A stretch of 64,000 bases of DNA from Apodemus sylvaticus (lineage: Eukaryota; Chordata; Mammalia; Rodentia; Muridae): positions 44,642,014 through 44,706,013 of the forward strand of contig NC_067487.1 in assembly GCF_947179515.1 (NCBI RefSeq). The letters run 5' to 3'. A program made the translations under genes and the position numbers. This document shows positions 24,044 through 35,329 of this stretch, piece after piece. Positions within the stretch are counted from its first letter, which is position 1. Each line of letters begins with the position of its first letter. The notes beneath the pieces are model-generated. The model did not search any database. It was not told where the DNA came from and saw only the letters and a list, made by a program, of their open reading frames with translations.

Positions 24044-24305
24044 TTTACAATCCAGTCATTACTCCCTCCTGATCTACCCTCCCATCATTTCCCATCCCAT
24101 TCCTCTTCCCCGTGCCCCATCTCCAAGAAGATGCCTCCCCTCCCCAGGCCTCCCCAGGCCTCCCCAGTCCTCCCCACTCCCTGGGGCCTCAAGTCTCTCA
24201 CAGTTTAGGAACATCTCTCACTGGGGCCAGACCAGGCAGCCCTCTGCTGTATGTGTTGGGAGTCTCATACCAATTTGTGTATGGTGCCTAATTAGTGTCC
24301 TGAGT
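24044..24305 (-). mobile_element. L1 (Lx-type) 3' UTR fragment
   Basis: The minus-strand Lx 3' UTR is recognised by 'ctccctcctgatctaccctc', ctccaagaagatgcctcccc, 'ccctggggcctcaagtctct' and tctctcactggggccagacc. A small internal tandem (cctccccagg, at about 24141-24170) has expanded. Confidence 0.8.
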
Positions 24306-26039
24306 CACAAACATTGCATCTTTAATTGCTAGAGCAATTGAATTCCTGGTGAGCATTTTGGCTCAAATGTAATTTATTGGAAGTGCTCAATTTAAAGAAC
24401 TTAAATGTAGAGGGAAAATTTAAGCAGGTAGGTGAGGCTGATAGCAGTGCCTAGATTAGTAAATGTGAGAGATGTTAGATGGGCATCTATTACAATCTGT
24501 CATATTAATGTTGAGGCCTAGATCTTCTCTAAGATCTACTTATCAATTTTCAGGGCATGGAAGATTTGCTTCCAGCTTGACACAAGGCTGTGTCTGAGTG
24601 TTATGGCAGTGAACTGACCTGACAAAGTCTCTCTCTCAAGGAATTTATCACTTAATATGTCATTTAAATCAAGAGACATGTTTTATTCACTTAAACATGT
24701 CACAGGAACACACAATAGATGCTTAATTTGTCTATGAACTCTGAGCTAAAAATTAAAATAAATAATCATCATATAAAAATATATACTAGATGTATATTTC
24801 ATATATTAGTTAGATGACTGAAGATACAAAAAAATTGTTTTATAAAATTTGTGTTAAAAATCTTTGTCTATAATAGTAAGATAAAGTTTGTAGACCTATA
24901 CCTTAAGAAAAAATGTGAAAATATCAACTAACTCCAGAGCCTAGGCTGGAGATGATATTCTATAATGCAATTTGTATGAAAAGGTTTTGAATTTTACTTC
25001 TAAGACATGTAATAAGACATGAGGTACAACAATTCAACAAATATTGGATGACAATAACCAAAATGGCTGCTCAGTGACTAATAGGAGTATAGCACATTCG
25101 GTATGGATCTGCTAAGGAAAGGAGTTATTTTCATTCCAGATGGTAGAGAGTACGGTAGCATGCAATACATCATACTATTCAGAATGGTGGTAACTTAAGA
25201 CTCAAGAATTGGTTGTTTGTGGACTATTCCACACTTAATATTTTCAAATAATAGTCCACTATTTCTTATTGCTCACAGAACTCTAAAGCTGGGTATATTT
25301 CTGAGGTCTTTAATAATCAAAGTTTTTGTTGATTATTATGTTTAAAGCACTGATTTATTTTGATAGTAAACTTTGCACTCATCAGTTGCTATGAACCACA
25401 GTGCAATGAAATAGATTTATCCAGTGTATGAGGGATTGAGATGCAATTATCCTGCCCATGTAAAGTCTCCTGCCTCCTTAACACTCTGGTGGTGTGGGTT
25501 AAGAGAAAAACATGTCAATGCCTTGATGATGCCTAAAATGCTTTATGGGCATTTTATGTGTTTTCTAAATGTCAGTTAGGATTTAGACAACAGGGTATGG
25601 CTTTTTTAAACGTTGAACCAATCATGTAAGGCCTAGATAGCATCGCTTTTATAGGATACTGAGGACAACTTACCTTCTGAATGAATTTGGAAATGTACAT
25701 TGGTCTTCAATCACTACCTAAATGCAAGGCTTGGATGTGGGTCTTAACAATCCTTTTCCATAAAATTCTACCTTAAACACTTAAAGCCATCAGATAACAA
25801 CCAAGATGACTAAATTTCAGTAGTCGTTTGATAACATTTTCTCTAAACTGGCTGCTTTTTTTTCTTTCTGCTTCTATTTTTTTGTCTTCTTTAGATTTTT
25901 TTCTTCTCTTCCTCCTCCCCCCCCCCATAGAAGGGCAGAGTGGAGGGAGAGCTGTAAAGTCTCTAGGTTGCAGGATAAATCCCGCTTGGCTGCCCATGGC
26001 TGCCTCATTTAGCAGCTGGTAGCACTGTGTAGCAATGCC
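24306..26039. other. Unique stretch, no gene seen
   Basis: AT-rich, without recognised repeats. A pyrimidine-rich patch and a C-run lie at 25853-25927. Confidence 0.45.
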
Positions 26040-26405
26040 CGGCGCTCGCTCTTACAGTCTTTTATGTAATATAATATATATTTTTTAAATTGATTGCAAT
26101 TTTTTGAGCACTTTGGGGGCTGCTGGTGGTCTCCTTTTCAGGCTAAATAGACCAACTGCTGCTGCTAAAGGAGTTTATTCGACCACCCACACTCGGATGC
26201 ACAGCCCCCTTCTCCCCGTGTTTCCCTGAAGTAGCAGTCAGCGAGGACCGTGCAGTAATAACTGTGAGCAGGCTCCAGGCTCAGAAAAATGTCACAGCTT
26301 GATCCCTCGAGCCTCCAGTGCCCCCATTCAATCAGTGTTCAACTGCATGACGCACCCTGAAACTTAAAATGAAAGCCTGGATTCATGGCCAAAAATATCA
26401 ACGCC
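26040..26405. promoter_or_regulatory. CpG-enriched unique island, candidate regulatory DNA
   Basis: By eye I count about eleven CpG dinucleotides in 366 bp, far above the rest of the window, in sequence with no repeat signature. It includes a cccggcgctcgct cluster at 26039-26051 and a tgacgcac motif (AP-1/CRE-like) near 26348. It could be a conserved enhancer, an alternative promoter or an untranslated exon. No open frame or definite splice pair supports coding. Confidence 0.35.
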
Positions 26406-27039
26406 TCATGGTCTCCTCCTATGGGGGTTATTGATGTTCTTGGTTAGTTTACCTCTTCTCTTCTGCTGTCCCAGGTGGCAAAGCAGGTAGCACAGGGGAC
26501 ACAAGGACTCTGCAAGGCCTTGACAGGGATTCAGGCAGACAGAAAAACAGCAAGCTCGTGTGCTTAGAAACAACATTTTTGACAGGCAAAAATGAAGTGA
26601 ATGAATAAAGGGAATCGATAATTATTTCTGTTGTTAGAGTTTAGCATTGAAAAGGTGTAGGCTAAATAATAGTCGGATATAAATTCATAGTCATTTGAAA
26701 TCTCAGAACTTGCACATGGGTGTTAATTCAGCACAGAAAACAGGGTAAGTGGTGTCCACTCTTAGACCAGGTTGAAATCAGACGAGTGAAGAAAACGGAA
26801 ATATACGTTTAAAATCTTGAATCGGTTTGATGCCATTCCAAAGGAAATTGTCGTTACGTTACCTAGAGAATAGCAGACAAAATACCCATGGCTCACTTAC
26901 CTTCGGTAAGAGAGGCCTGAGGCATAAAGCAAACATTAAGGAAGATGGGGTAATCTCCACTAGCCGAGAGAAGCAAGAGTTGTCAATAAAGTGGCCTGTG
27001 GTCGTTGACTCAAAAGTTGAAAGCATGTTTTCAAATTTA
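26406..27039. other. Unique sequence
   Basis: No repeat recognised. The short frame at 26827-27051 has no recognised domain. Confidence 0.4.
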
Positions 27040-27420
27040 GGGAAGATATGACATTATTTGCCCATGAGGGCTGTGACCCAATCAGTAACTTAGCAGATTG
27101 GTTTAGTTTTATGCATTTCCAGAAGGTGATGGAAGTTCGACTTTGGGGGTTAGTTAGAGGATGTTGGCCACTTGAAGTGTTCCTTTGAAGGATATATCTC
27201 ATCCTAGACACTCCCTCCCATTATGTTCCCCGCTGCCCATTTGCTGCCATGGAATGAACAGCTTTTTTTTTCTTCCTGTTGCAATTTGCCATAATGATTG
27301 TTTCCCCATAGTTATCAAGACAATCAATGACCATGGCCTTTGGAAATAAGAAATCCTTCCTCCTTAAAATGATTTCCTTAAGGCATTATATCACTGTAAT
27401 AGACAATTGACTAATTCAAG
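27040..27420 (+). mobile_element. MaLR-like rodent LTR
   Basis: It contains 'gctgtgacccaatcagtaac', 'ttcctttgaaggatatatct' followed by catcctagacactccctccc, then 'gctgcccatttgctgccatg', and ends 'gtaatagacaattgactaat'. This is the layout of a rodent LTR of the MaLR/MST type, whose 3' end resembles 'tgtcacagcaa...ctgacta'. No internal retroviral genes flank it, so it is a solo LTR. Family name not resolved. Confidence 0.6.
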
Positions 27421-28604
27421 GGCCCTTATTCTCCCTGCTATACAAGGGATATTAACACTCTGGGTAGGTTCTCCTGATGGTGTCCTCTTGCTTTCTGAAA
27501 ATTTAAACATTGTTATTAGTCTGGCAAAAGAATTCAGAGTAAATAATTTGTATTATTTACAATACTCTTAAAAATTCGTATTTACTGATTGAAGTACAGT
27601 TTAATTTCTTAGTGAGTGATTAGAAAAAGTTTCGTGACCCTGAAGCTCCATCATTCAGTCTGTGTTCTTGTCATGGCCTTGGAAATTGGTATGCAAAAAA
27701 AGGAAGTTTAAAATATTTTTAAATAAGGTCTTATTATTTAGGTTTTGATATAATTATAATCGGTTTCCTTACCTGCTTGCTGGAATAGATTGACACACTC
27801 TTAAACTTCAAACCTAAAACAAATGAAAGAGATAAAATCCTGCATCTAAAAGTGCACAAAGTCTGCATCCTATTGTGAATATGATAATTGCTCTTGGCAA
27901 AGTTAAACAGTGAAACTCACCCTATAAGATGTGCTTTATTTGTGCCTAGCTACTTTCTTTTATTCATTGATGTGCCCAGGTACCTTGCTATTTGTTTGCT
28001 TTCTCTGAGTCCAGTCCTCTAATTTGTTATTAACATCCCTACCTTTCCCTTCCATATTGGCTCATGAACTCTGTGGTTAATCTTAGTGTGAAGGACAATT
28101 TACATTTTTTGTCTGAATGAGTACTCTCAAGTAGAGATTATTACTACTCTTAAGATGTCATTTTCCTGACAGTGAGACTGGATCTGTGAAACGACAATTG
28201 ATTTTAAGAATCCCCAACATGTATAGGAAAAGAATGGGTACTTTTCAAGACCTAGGCATATACCTACAAGGAATCCTTCAGACAAAGCTACCAGAAGAAA
28301 AATGACTGTATGCCAAATCAGCAAAAGTCACAGTATGCAATAACATATTAATTCTATTGAAATTTTCATTTAAGTAATTTACAAAACCAAATAAACTAAA
28401 TTAGGATCTGTTTACCATGATTTTGAAACAGTTATTAATAATTGTTTCAGAATTGATACTTTCCACTATAAATAAATATTTCTCTATAACTAGGATATAC
28501 CTGTGTCTATTGTTATGACCTCATAATTTATGTCATTTAATTTCATAAAAGGTGGGAGGTAAAAAACTGTGTTTCTTAAAATAGTTACATATTTAAAAAT
28601 AGCA
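27421..28604. other. Unique sequence with a short palindrome
   Basis: No repeats recognised. Positions 28424-28449 form a near-perfect 26-bp palindrome (tgaaaca ... tgtttca around a TTATTAATAA core). Confidence 0.45.
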
Positions 28605-28884
28605 CCACCAGGGACTTTGCAAGTTTGTTTTTCTTATAAAGCTTAGATTTAAAGCTCAGGAACAGCAGTTTTCAAAGTTGCATAATAGTCCACTCCTAGG
28701 ACTCTTCCATATGCAGAAAGCAATGAGCAATGAAGAAAAGATAACCCACTACGTTAACAGCCAAACCCGAGACCCACAGATTCCTGAGCTAAAACAACAG
28801 CTAATAAAGTTTCGAGATGATTTGTTGCAGAGAAAAGAAAAGCCAGTTGGAAATAATAAACTATGCTTTTCTATTATGCCATGA
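28605..28884 (+). pseudogene. Unidentified coding-like open stretch
   Basis: One frame stays open for about 93 codons, ending with a TGA at 28882-28884. The middle part, with NEEKITHYVNSQTRDPQIPE followed by LKQQLIKFRDDLLQRKEK, has the charged, helix-forming composition and codon texture of a real protein rather than noncoding AT-rich DNA. It changes to hydrophobic, noncoding-like text after KEK (about 28848). There is an acceptor-like 'ccatatgcag' just before 28719. I recognise no family. It could be a decayed processed pseudogene, a lone exon, or chance. Confidence 0.25.
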
Positions 28885-28957
28885 TTGCTTTACAGAAAGT
28901 GTCTTTGTGTGTGGTATTCTAATGAGTAACACCAGTGAATTTCTGACAATCTTCTGG

Positions 28958-29132
28958 CTACATTTAATTTTGTATATGTATGAGTGTGTGCATGCTATAA
29001 AACACCTGTGGTGCTCAGAGGACTAGGTTTGGGAGCTGGTGAACATATTCTATGTGTGGGCTTTGGGGACTGAACTCAGGTCATCAGGAGTGGTGGTAAG
29101 CATCTTTACCTGCTGAGCTATCTTGTAGTCCC
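28958..29132 (-). mobile_element. B3-type SINE
   Basis: Minus-strand B3 text: 'gtatgagtgtgtgcatgcta', then ggggactgaactcaggtcat and 'taagcatctttacctgctga' followed by gctatctt. The tRNA-related head is at the right, as expected for this orientation. Confidence 0.8.
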
Positions 29133-29394
29133 TCACCCACTGAATTATTCATGAACCCTGAACAAAGTATCTCTTTTTATACACAAGTGGGCATGCTCAG
29201 AGTGTTGAGTAAAAGACAACAGCCTTCTTGTTACCATTATTTAAATATCACTCCACAGTGAAGCTGACTTCAGAGAAAGCAGACCTAATGCAGCTGTCAT
29301 GCTCCAGTGTGCTGACCCAGTGTGACATACTTCAAAGATGAAATGGGCACGCAGCCTTCGAGCTTATGAGACATTCGTGCTGATTATAATTCAA

Positions 29395-29535
29395 GTCCAA
29401 CTGTCTTTTATGTCAGTCACGGGGCAAGTTGAGGGAGTTGTTTTTTCCTCTACCATATTGGTCTGGGGAACCAAGCTCAGTTCTTTGAGCTTGGTGGGAA
29501 TTGTCATTATCTGCCTGGCTATCTCACTAGCCTCA
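29395..29535 (-). mobile_element. Diverged B3-type SINE
   Basis: The second half of a B3 on the minus strand is recognised from ctaccatattggtctgggga, then accaagctcag and the decayed head 'ctgcctggctatctcactag'. The distal part (29340-29395) is too diverged to call. Confidence 0.6.
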
Positions 29536-29539
29536 ATAT

Positions 29540-29564
29540 AATTTTGTTTGTTTGTTTGTTTGTT
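29540..29564 (+). repeat. (TTTG)n simple repeat
   Basis: Five or more TTTG units immediately after the B3-like SINE. Confidence 0.9.
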
Positions 29565-29623
29565 TTACCATTTTTAAGGTTTCAAACTAATACATATGGC
29601 TACCATATGCTCACTGTGTCTAA

Positions 29624-30130
29624 ATTACTTTCTATTGCTACAAGGAGGCACCATGACCAAGGCAACTTATAAAAACAAAAAGAGCAAAATATTTTTTAAT
29701 ATTTTTATTTTCTATATTCTTTATTTACATTCCAAATGATTTCCCCTTTCCCGGATCCCCCCTCCTCATATATCCCATAAACCTTCTTCTCTCCATCCCT
29801 TCTCCAATCACCTCCCGCCTTTTTCTCTGTCCTTATATTCCCTTCCCATGCTAGATCAATCCTTTCCAGGATCAGGACCTGATCTAGAAAATGGTTTGAG
29901 CAAAATATTTAATTAGGGGCTGGTTTAAAATTTCTGAGGATGATTCTGTGACCATAATGGTAAGAAATATGGCCACAGACAATCAGGCATGGTTCCGTAG
30001 TAGTTATATCTGGTCCACCGACAGCAGGCAAAAAGAGTAAGAGTGGGCTGGCAGAGCTTTTTGAAAGTTCAAAGTGTACTCCCAGTGAGACACATCCTCC
30101 AACAAAAGGCCACACTCACTAATTCTTCAC
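29624..30130 (+). mobile_element. URR1-like hAT element, split by an L1 tail
   Basis: The left part has 'tttctattgctacaaggagg', then caccatgaccaaggcaactt. The right part (29911-30130) continues with aattaggggctggtttaaaa, a decayed middle, and gagacacatcctccaacaaaaggccacac in pieces. This is the recalled rodent URR1-type hAT-Charlie order. The two halves are separated by an L1 3' end at 29695-29897. Family name from memory. Confidence 0.65.
29682..29910 (-). mobile_element. Nested L1 3' end with 13-bp TSD
   Basis: A minus-strand L1 3' terminus (29695-29897, tail text at left 'ttctttatttacattccaaa', then pyrimidine-rich UTR) sits inside the hAT element. The 13-bp gagcaaaatattt is present perfectly at 29682-29694 and 29898-29910. 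This is a clear target-primed insertion of a 203-bp 5'-truncated L1, younger than the hAT copy it splits. Confidence 0.9.
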
Positions 30131-30245
30131 AAGAGTTTCAGGAATTACAGTGTTCAAATAGATAGGTCTAGTGGCTTTCCAATCCCCTGGCGTTTAGGTG
30201 TGCTACAAGTGAAGCAGAAAAAACAAAAACTCCAAACTAGTTTCT

Positions 30246-30430
<185 letters not shown>

Positions 30431-30582
30431 TAGAAGAGAGAACATGCACCCAGCACTTGTATTTATGGCTTTAGCTGCCTTCACTCTGTAACCTTTTTCA
30501 GTTTCCTCAGTTTGCTTGAAGCTTTCATGATTTCATTTTCCTTTACAGCTGAATCACATTTCATAGACATACGCAGCTCTCA

Positions 30583-31210
30583 TCCTCTGTCAGAGAAGCT
30601 TCTTTTTAAGGTGGCGTAGTTAACACAGGCATTCTTCACTATTCAAAGTGCTGAAGGCAAGTAACTGTGAGCACTCAACCCAGAGTGAGGTACCTACATC
30701 ACCCACCCATCACTGAGGCTCAGGGAGTATCATGGAGGAGGGACAGGAAGAATGTAAAAACCTAAGCATTCAGGAGACGGATGTGAATACTGCCCGTTGG
30801 GTGTGTCAGGCATGTTGCATAAGCCTATAATAGCTGCCGCTGTCTTATACAAGATCATGCTAGTCAAAACTCCAGAAGTGATAGGAGAAGGGCATTTATG
30901 TCTGTATGCCTACCTGAACTCGCTCAGTTGGTAGTAAATGGTGGAGGCTGGTGAAGGAAGAGTTATTCTTTGTAGTAGTGGCCACTGGCCTATGCACTAC
31001 TGAATGGTGCTATATCCATGTGCATACAGATGGTGCTAATTAGCAATATGGGATCATATATACATATGTATATGTATATATATGAAGGAGGTAGTAAGAG
31101 GAAGTGGAAGCACTCAAGAGTGTTAGAAATATTAGAGGGAGAGAGGATCAGGATATATACATATGATCCAAAGAATGAATTTGAAATATTACTACAAAAA
31201 TAAATTAAAA
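30583..31210 (+). mobile_element. Old L1 (Lx-type) 3' UTR
   Basis: Plus-strand Lx 3' UTR order: 'cagagaagcttctttttaag', ctgtgagcactcaacccagag-type text, 'gaggctcagggagtatcatg' followed by gaggagggacaggaagaatg, later 'ctactgaatggtgctatatc' and atacagatggtgctaattag, then an A/T-rich tail ending near 31210. About 600 bp is retained, with no coding capacity. Confidence 0.75.
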
Positions 31211-31399
31211 TATACAATGAATGTGGGAATAGATATATAGAGTATAAAATAGGCTTATTTTAAATCTTTCAAATTTCAAATTACATTGAAAGTTTTAAAT
31301 GCTCCAAATAAACATCATGCAACTGAAAAACTCTGGAATTGCTGAACAACCCAGGAAAAACAGGCAAAATAGAGGTGCTGGTAAGAACTATTGATGAAG

Positions 31400-32051
31400 A
31401 TATCAATTAGTAACAGAAGCAATTCTCAGAATTGATAAATGGGATTGCATAGAATTATAAAGCTTCTGAACACTTAAACAGTGGTCACCAGACTAAGGAC
31501 ATAGTCTGTAGAATGAAAGAAATATTGTGAGCTGTACTACAGACTGGATTTAATATCTAGGATATGTAAAGAACTGTAGGAATTAACTCGCAGTTTTCCA
31601 AGTGTGGTATATGAATAAGTATGCTAATGAAATGAGCACAGTTTCTCAAAAGAAGAATCATAAAAGGTTAAGAAGTATTTTTAATTGTGTACAATCCTTG
31701 CCAGGAAATTAGAAATTAAAACTGCTTTGAGATTCCATTTTTCCAGGTCACAAGGGCAAGCATCAATAAAATAGTTCAACAAATGCTGATAATGAGTAAG
31801 AGAGCAAGAGCCCTTAGCCCCAGTTGATGTGAATAGAAACTTCCCAGGCCACCTTGAAAAGCAACATGGAGGTCTTTCAAAAACTGAAAATTGATCAACC
31901 CAACTAAACCATTCCTGGGTTTGCTCTTATAGGGTAAGAGGATTTTAAGTCACATCATAGAGATATGCAAACACCCACTTATTGATGCATGACTAAGTAT
32001 GGAAATGGAACCATCTAGATGCTCATAAACAAATGACATGGTAAATAAAAT

Positions 32052-32111
<60 letters not shown>

Positions 32112-32225
32112 CTGTATCAAAAAAAAAAGAAACCATGACATTTGCAGGATATTTAATACTAAATGAAGGAATTTAAAGTGTGAGAGAAATATTACATTGT
32201 ACATTTTCTCTCCTATTTGGATCTT
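31400..32225 (+). pseudogene. L1 ORF2 3' end plus 3' UTR, decayed
   Basis: The plus-strand text follows the L1 ORF2 C-terminal region. It runs from 'gataaatgggattgcataga' and aagcttctgaacacttaaac, through 'tttaatatctaggatatgta' and 'cttgaaaagcaacatggagg', to the 'agatgctcataaacaaatga' region. Many stops and frameshifts destroy the frame. A TA microsatellite (32056-32108) has expanded near the end. Confidence 0.75.
32056..32108 (+). repeat. (TA)n microsatellite
   Basis: A pure TA run in the decayed L1 3' region. Confidence 0.95.
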
Positions 32226-32253
32226 AGCCTTTTAAATATATGAATATGTCTCC

Positions 32254-32577
32254 ATTAGAATTTCTATCGCTCTGAAGAGACATGATGATCATAGCAAGTC
32301 TATCTTAGGAAATTATTTAAGTGGCTGGCTTACAGTTCAGAGATCTAGTCTATTGTCATTATACAGGCATGCAGGGAGCCATGGTGCTAGAGAAGGAGCT
32401 GAGAATTAAGATTTTTGATTGGCAGGCAACAGGAAGTAAGTGTCCCTGGAAAGTGTAGCTTAAGCATCTGAGACCTCAAAGCCAGTGACACTTCCACCAA
32501 CTACTCCATGCCTATTCTAACAGGCCACACCCCCTAATAGTGTCATCCACTAGGAGCTTATGGGAAGCATTTTTATT
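32254..32577 (+). mobile_element. URR1-like hAT element
   Basis: Begins 'ttagaatttctatcgctctg' with aagagacatgat, continues 'gtggctggcttacagttcag', 'agccatggtgctagagaagg' and agctgagaatt, and ends with a gccacaccccctaatagtgt-type segment. This is the full order of the recalled rodent hAT-Charlie element. It is a non-autonomous DNA transposon, with no transposase. Confidence 0.75.
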
Positions 32578-32799
32578 TTTTTTAAAGAGTATAAATGCAT
32601 ACAAGTTTATTTTCTTATATATTTATCTATAGAAAACACGGTGTCATTTTCAGGCTATATACAAATTATATCAACTCATGATCTCAAAGTTGTTGTACAT
32701 TGTCCTGTGTGAATATTCTCTACCTACTATGCTGCCATGTCTCTTGCCAAAGGACCTCAGTTTGTTCACACACACACACACACATACCCTGAAACCCAC

Positions 32800-33100
32800 C
32801 AACAGACCAAACTAGTGATGGGCAAGCTGCATACCCTAAAGAGTAGTTCATTTTACTAATGAGACTCCCATGAAGAAAAATACATTTCTATTTGCAAGTG
32901 GCTATCAACTAGATATTACTTCTGGTTTAGAGATAGGGCGTATGTGTCTACTTTTCCTTTCTAGTCTAGGCCCAACAGGTAGACTCATGTGGGCCCTGTG
33001 TGTGTTGCCTTAGTCTCTGTGAGTTCATACTGCACATATCCTGTTGATTTAGAGGACTTTGTTTCCTTGGAAGGTCTCTCATTCTCTGCATAGTGTCTGG
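32800..33100 (-). mobile_element. Old L1 (Lx-type) 3' UTR fragment
   Basis: Minus-strand Lx UTR text: 'aatgagactcccatgaagaa', tttgcaagtggctatcaact, 'atgtgggccctgtgtgtgtt' followed by gccttagtctctgtgagttc, and 'aggactttgtttccttggaa'. Confidence 0.75.
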
Positions 33101-33103
33101 CTG

Positions 33104-33150
33104 CACCAACGCTACATCCTACAGAGGGCTAATATCCAATATATACAAAG
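33104..33150 (+). mobile_element. Short L1 ORF2 fragment in opposite orientation
   Basis: About 47 bp, 'agagggctaatatccaatat' with atacaaag, matches the plus sense of the L1 ORF2 3' region directly beside a minus-strand L1 UTR. This implies an inversion at the junction, as in twin-priming, or two separate elements. Purine-rich text from 33180 to 33450 may be further L1 tail but is not certain. Confidence 0.45.
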
Positions 33151-33658
33151 CATTTTCTTTCAAATGCCCGCATGTTTATACATGTGTGGGTATATAGAGG
33201 TCATGAAACTGCAAAGGAGAAAAAGAAGGGGAAAAGTAGGTCTGAAGACATTGTCAGGAGGGAAGAGGTAGTAACAGAATGCTGGATATGTTTTAAATGA
33301 AGGAGGAATGGGTTCTAGTTTAAGGAAGACAGAGACAATGCAGGGGTATGGGTTAAGGAGGAGACATAGGAAGGATAGTCAGAGAAGTAGGTTGGGCAAT
33401 ACACCTAGGAAATGCTAACTTATAAAACAAAAAGAATGAAATAAACTGGAAAAATCGAATCCTCCATATGATGTTTACATAAGACAAAGCAATAAATGGA
33501 AAGAAAACAATTCAGAAACAAATAGTGAACTCAGAAGAGTGAGGATGCGTATACAAAATAGATTTTTGAACAAAATGTGTTATTAAAAAAGAAGTAGTTT
33601 TTAATAGGATTAAGTTTTTAATCCATCCAGAATGGGGAAAATTTTAAGAACATACACT
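33151..33658. other. Purine-rich, uncertain sequence
   Basis: GA-rich plus-strand text that vaguely resembles an L1 3' tail. No gene. Confidence 0.35.
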
Positions 33659-33715
33659 CAGATACACACATACACACACATACACGCACAGAGAGAGAGA
33701 CAGAGAAATCTTTCT
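33659..33715 (+). repeat. CA/GA-rich simple repeat
   Basis: Imperfect CACACATA units followed by a GAGA run. Confidence 0.85.
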
Positions 33716-34268
33716 ATGTAGCAATATCTGGTCATTTTCATGATATCAAATGACCTCTGAGATGTGGTTTTAATTTTACCTTGAAAGACATTAGTCTACT
33801 TTTCCTCACAACGATGTTTGATTGTGAACAATTTTTCATGTAGAACATTATGCTATACTAATTATTATTCTAAAAATAAATAGATTTTCATTATAATATA
33901 TTTTGGACTGTGATACATGGGATAAGTCAAAACTTTAATTCCAATCTATTCCTATCAGCAGTAAATATTTCAAAGTTTAAGGGCAAGGGCCTATCATCTT
34001 TCTGGGTCATCCATTTCTTTCCAAATCCATGGAGTTCTTCCTCTTTACCTGCATTTTTTTTCATGATATAAAAACATTTCCTCTCCCTAAATCAAGAGAT
34101 AATGCATAAAGAATGAACCCAACAAGAGCAGTTGAACTGAGATAACTGATGACACAGGACAATTTTTGTCACCGGAGTGACAATGCTGCAATTCTACACT
34201 TGTGTTACATGAAGAATCACCTATACAAAGTGACCAATTTTATTAAGCATCTTCATCTATATTTATTT

Positions 34269-34270
<2 letters not shown>

Positions 34271-34330
<60 letters not shown>
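34271..34330 (+). repeat. (CT)n microsatellite
   Basis: About 30 uninterrupted CT units. The 153-codon plus-strand frame that includes it also crosses a B2 SINE and is not a gene. Confidence 0.95.
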
Positions 34331-34335
<5 letters not shown>

Positions 34336-34486
34336 CACTTAAGTGCTATAAAACACTTGTGGATTTTACATATATACAGATGCTCAACTTGTCTGAGTCT
34401 CAATTCCTTATATTATTGCAGATGGAATCCAGAGCTTTCAACATGCTAGGCAAACACCGAATTACTGTCAAGGTTTATTCTTTTTT

Positions 34487-34668
34487 CTTTTTAAAGATTT
34501 ATTTAATTTATGTATATGAGTACACTATAGCTGTCTTCAGACACACCAGAAGAGGGCATCAGATCCCATTGCAGATGCTTGTGAGCCACAATGTGGTTGC
34601 TGGGAATTGAACTCAGGACCTCTGGAAGAGCAGTCAGTGCTCTTAACCACTGAGCCATCTCTCCAGCT
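34487..34668 (-). mobile_element. B2 SINE, well preserved
   Basis: A nearly consensus mouse B2 on the minus strand: A-rich end at left ('tttaaagatttatttaattt'), 'agctgtcttcagacacacca', gaagagggcatcagatccca, and the tRNA-derived head at right ('accactgagccatctctcca'). B2 is transcribed by RNA polymerase III from the internal A/B boxes in the head. Its good preservation points to Mus or a close relative. Confidence 0.95.
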
Positions 34669-35329
34669 GCTTATTTATCCTCTCTAAATAAGGTTCCAGG
34701 TTCCAGGTTTCCCCTGGAAGGCATAAGTTTGTTTTGTTTTTGCTGCTGGGTTTTTTTTCTAATTGTTTACCACATTCTAAGTCTGTAACGATGTAATGAA
34801 TCCAATAGACGTGCATATTACAGAGAGTCAGTGCATGGCCAGTGGCTTTCAGGTAGGGAATACACTGAAAGGTGTCCCAATATACCAAGTCTATTTTTTC
34901 TAAGGTTTTATAAAATTGTTTCATAATTAAAAGATATATCTTAACATATATCTTTTATTTAGAATTCCATCATTACTTGTTGACTTAAACATTTTTACAT
35001 GTCAGTTAACCCGACCCCTTCCTCTAAAAGCATTTCCTCCTATGGTATTAGCCAAATCATGTCTCTGTAATATTTTATCATCTTGTTTCTTAAAAATGTT
35101 CTTTACCTTCTGCAGATAAGTTGTACACAGGGTAATATTTTCCACTGGCATTTTATTAAATTTTATGTTTTCCTCTATTTCTCCTTTTCTCAGCTGCTGC
35201 TCTGGTAAAGCAAAGTAACCTTGATTTAAAAGGGAAAAAAAAAAGCTTAATTTTGTAGCTTAGTTATAGAGACCGAAATGAAACTGGTGCAAATGGAGAT
35301 TGATTCGTTTTATCTTTTGTACCCTCCAA
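34669..35329. other. Unique AT-rich stretch
   Basis: No repeat or gene recognised. Confidence 0.5.

Noticed and set aside
34149..34610. 153-residue plus-strand frame
   Set aside because: It crosses a CT microsatellite and a B2 SINE. No coding texture outside them.
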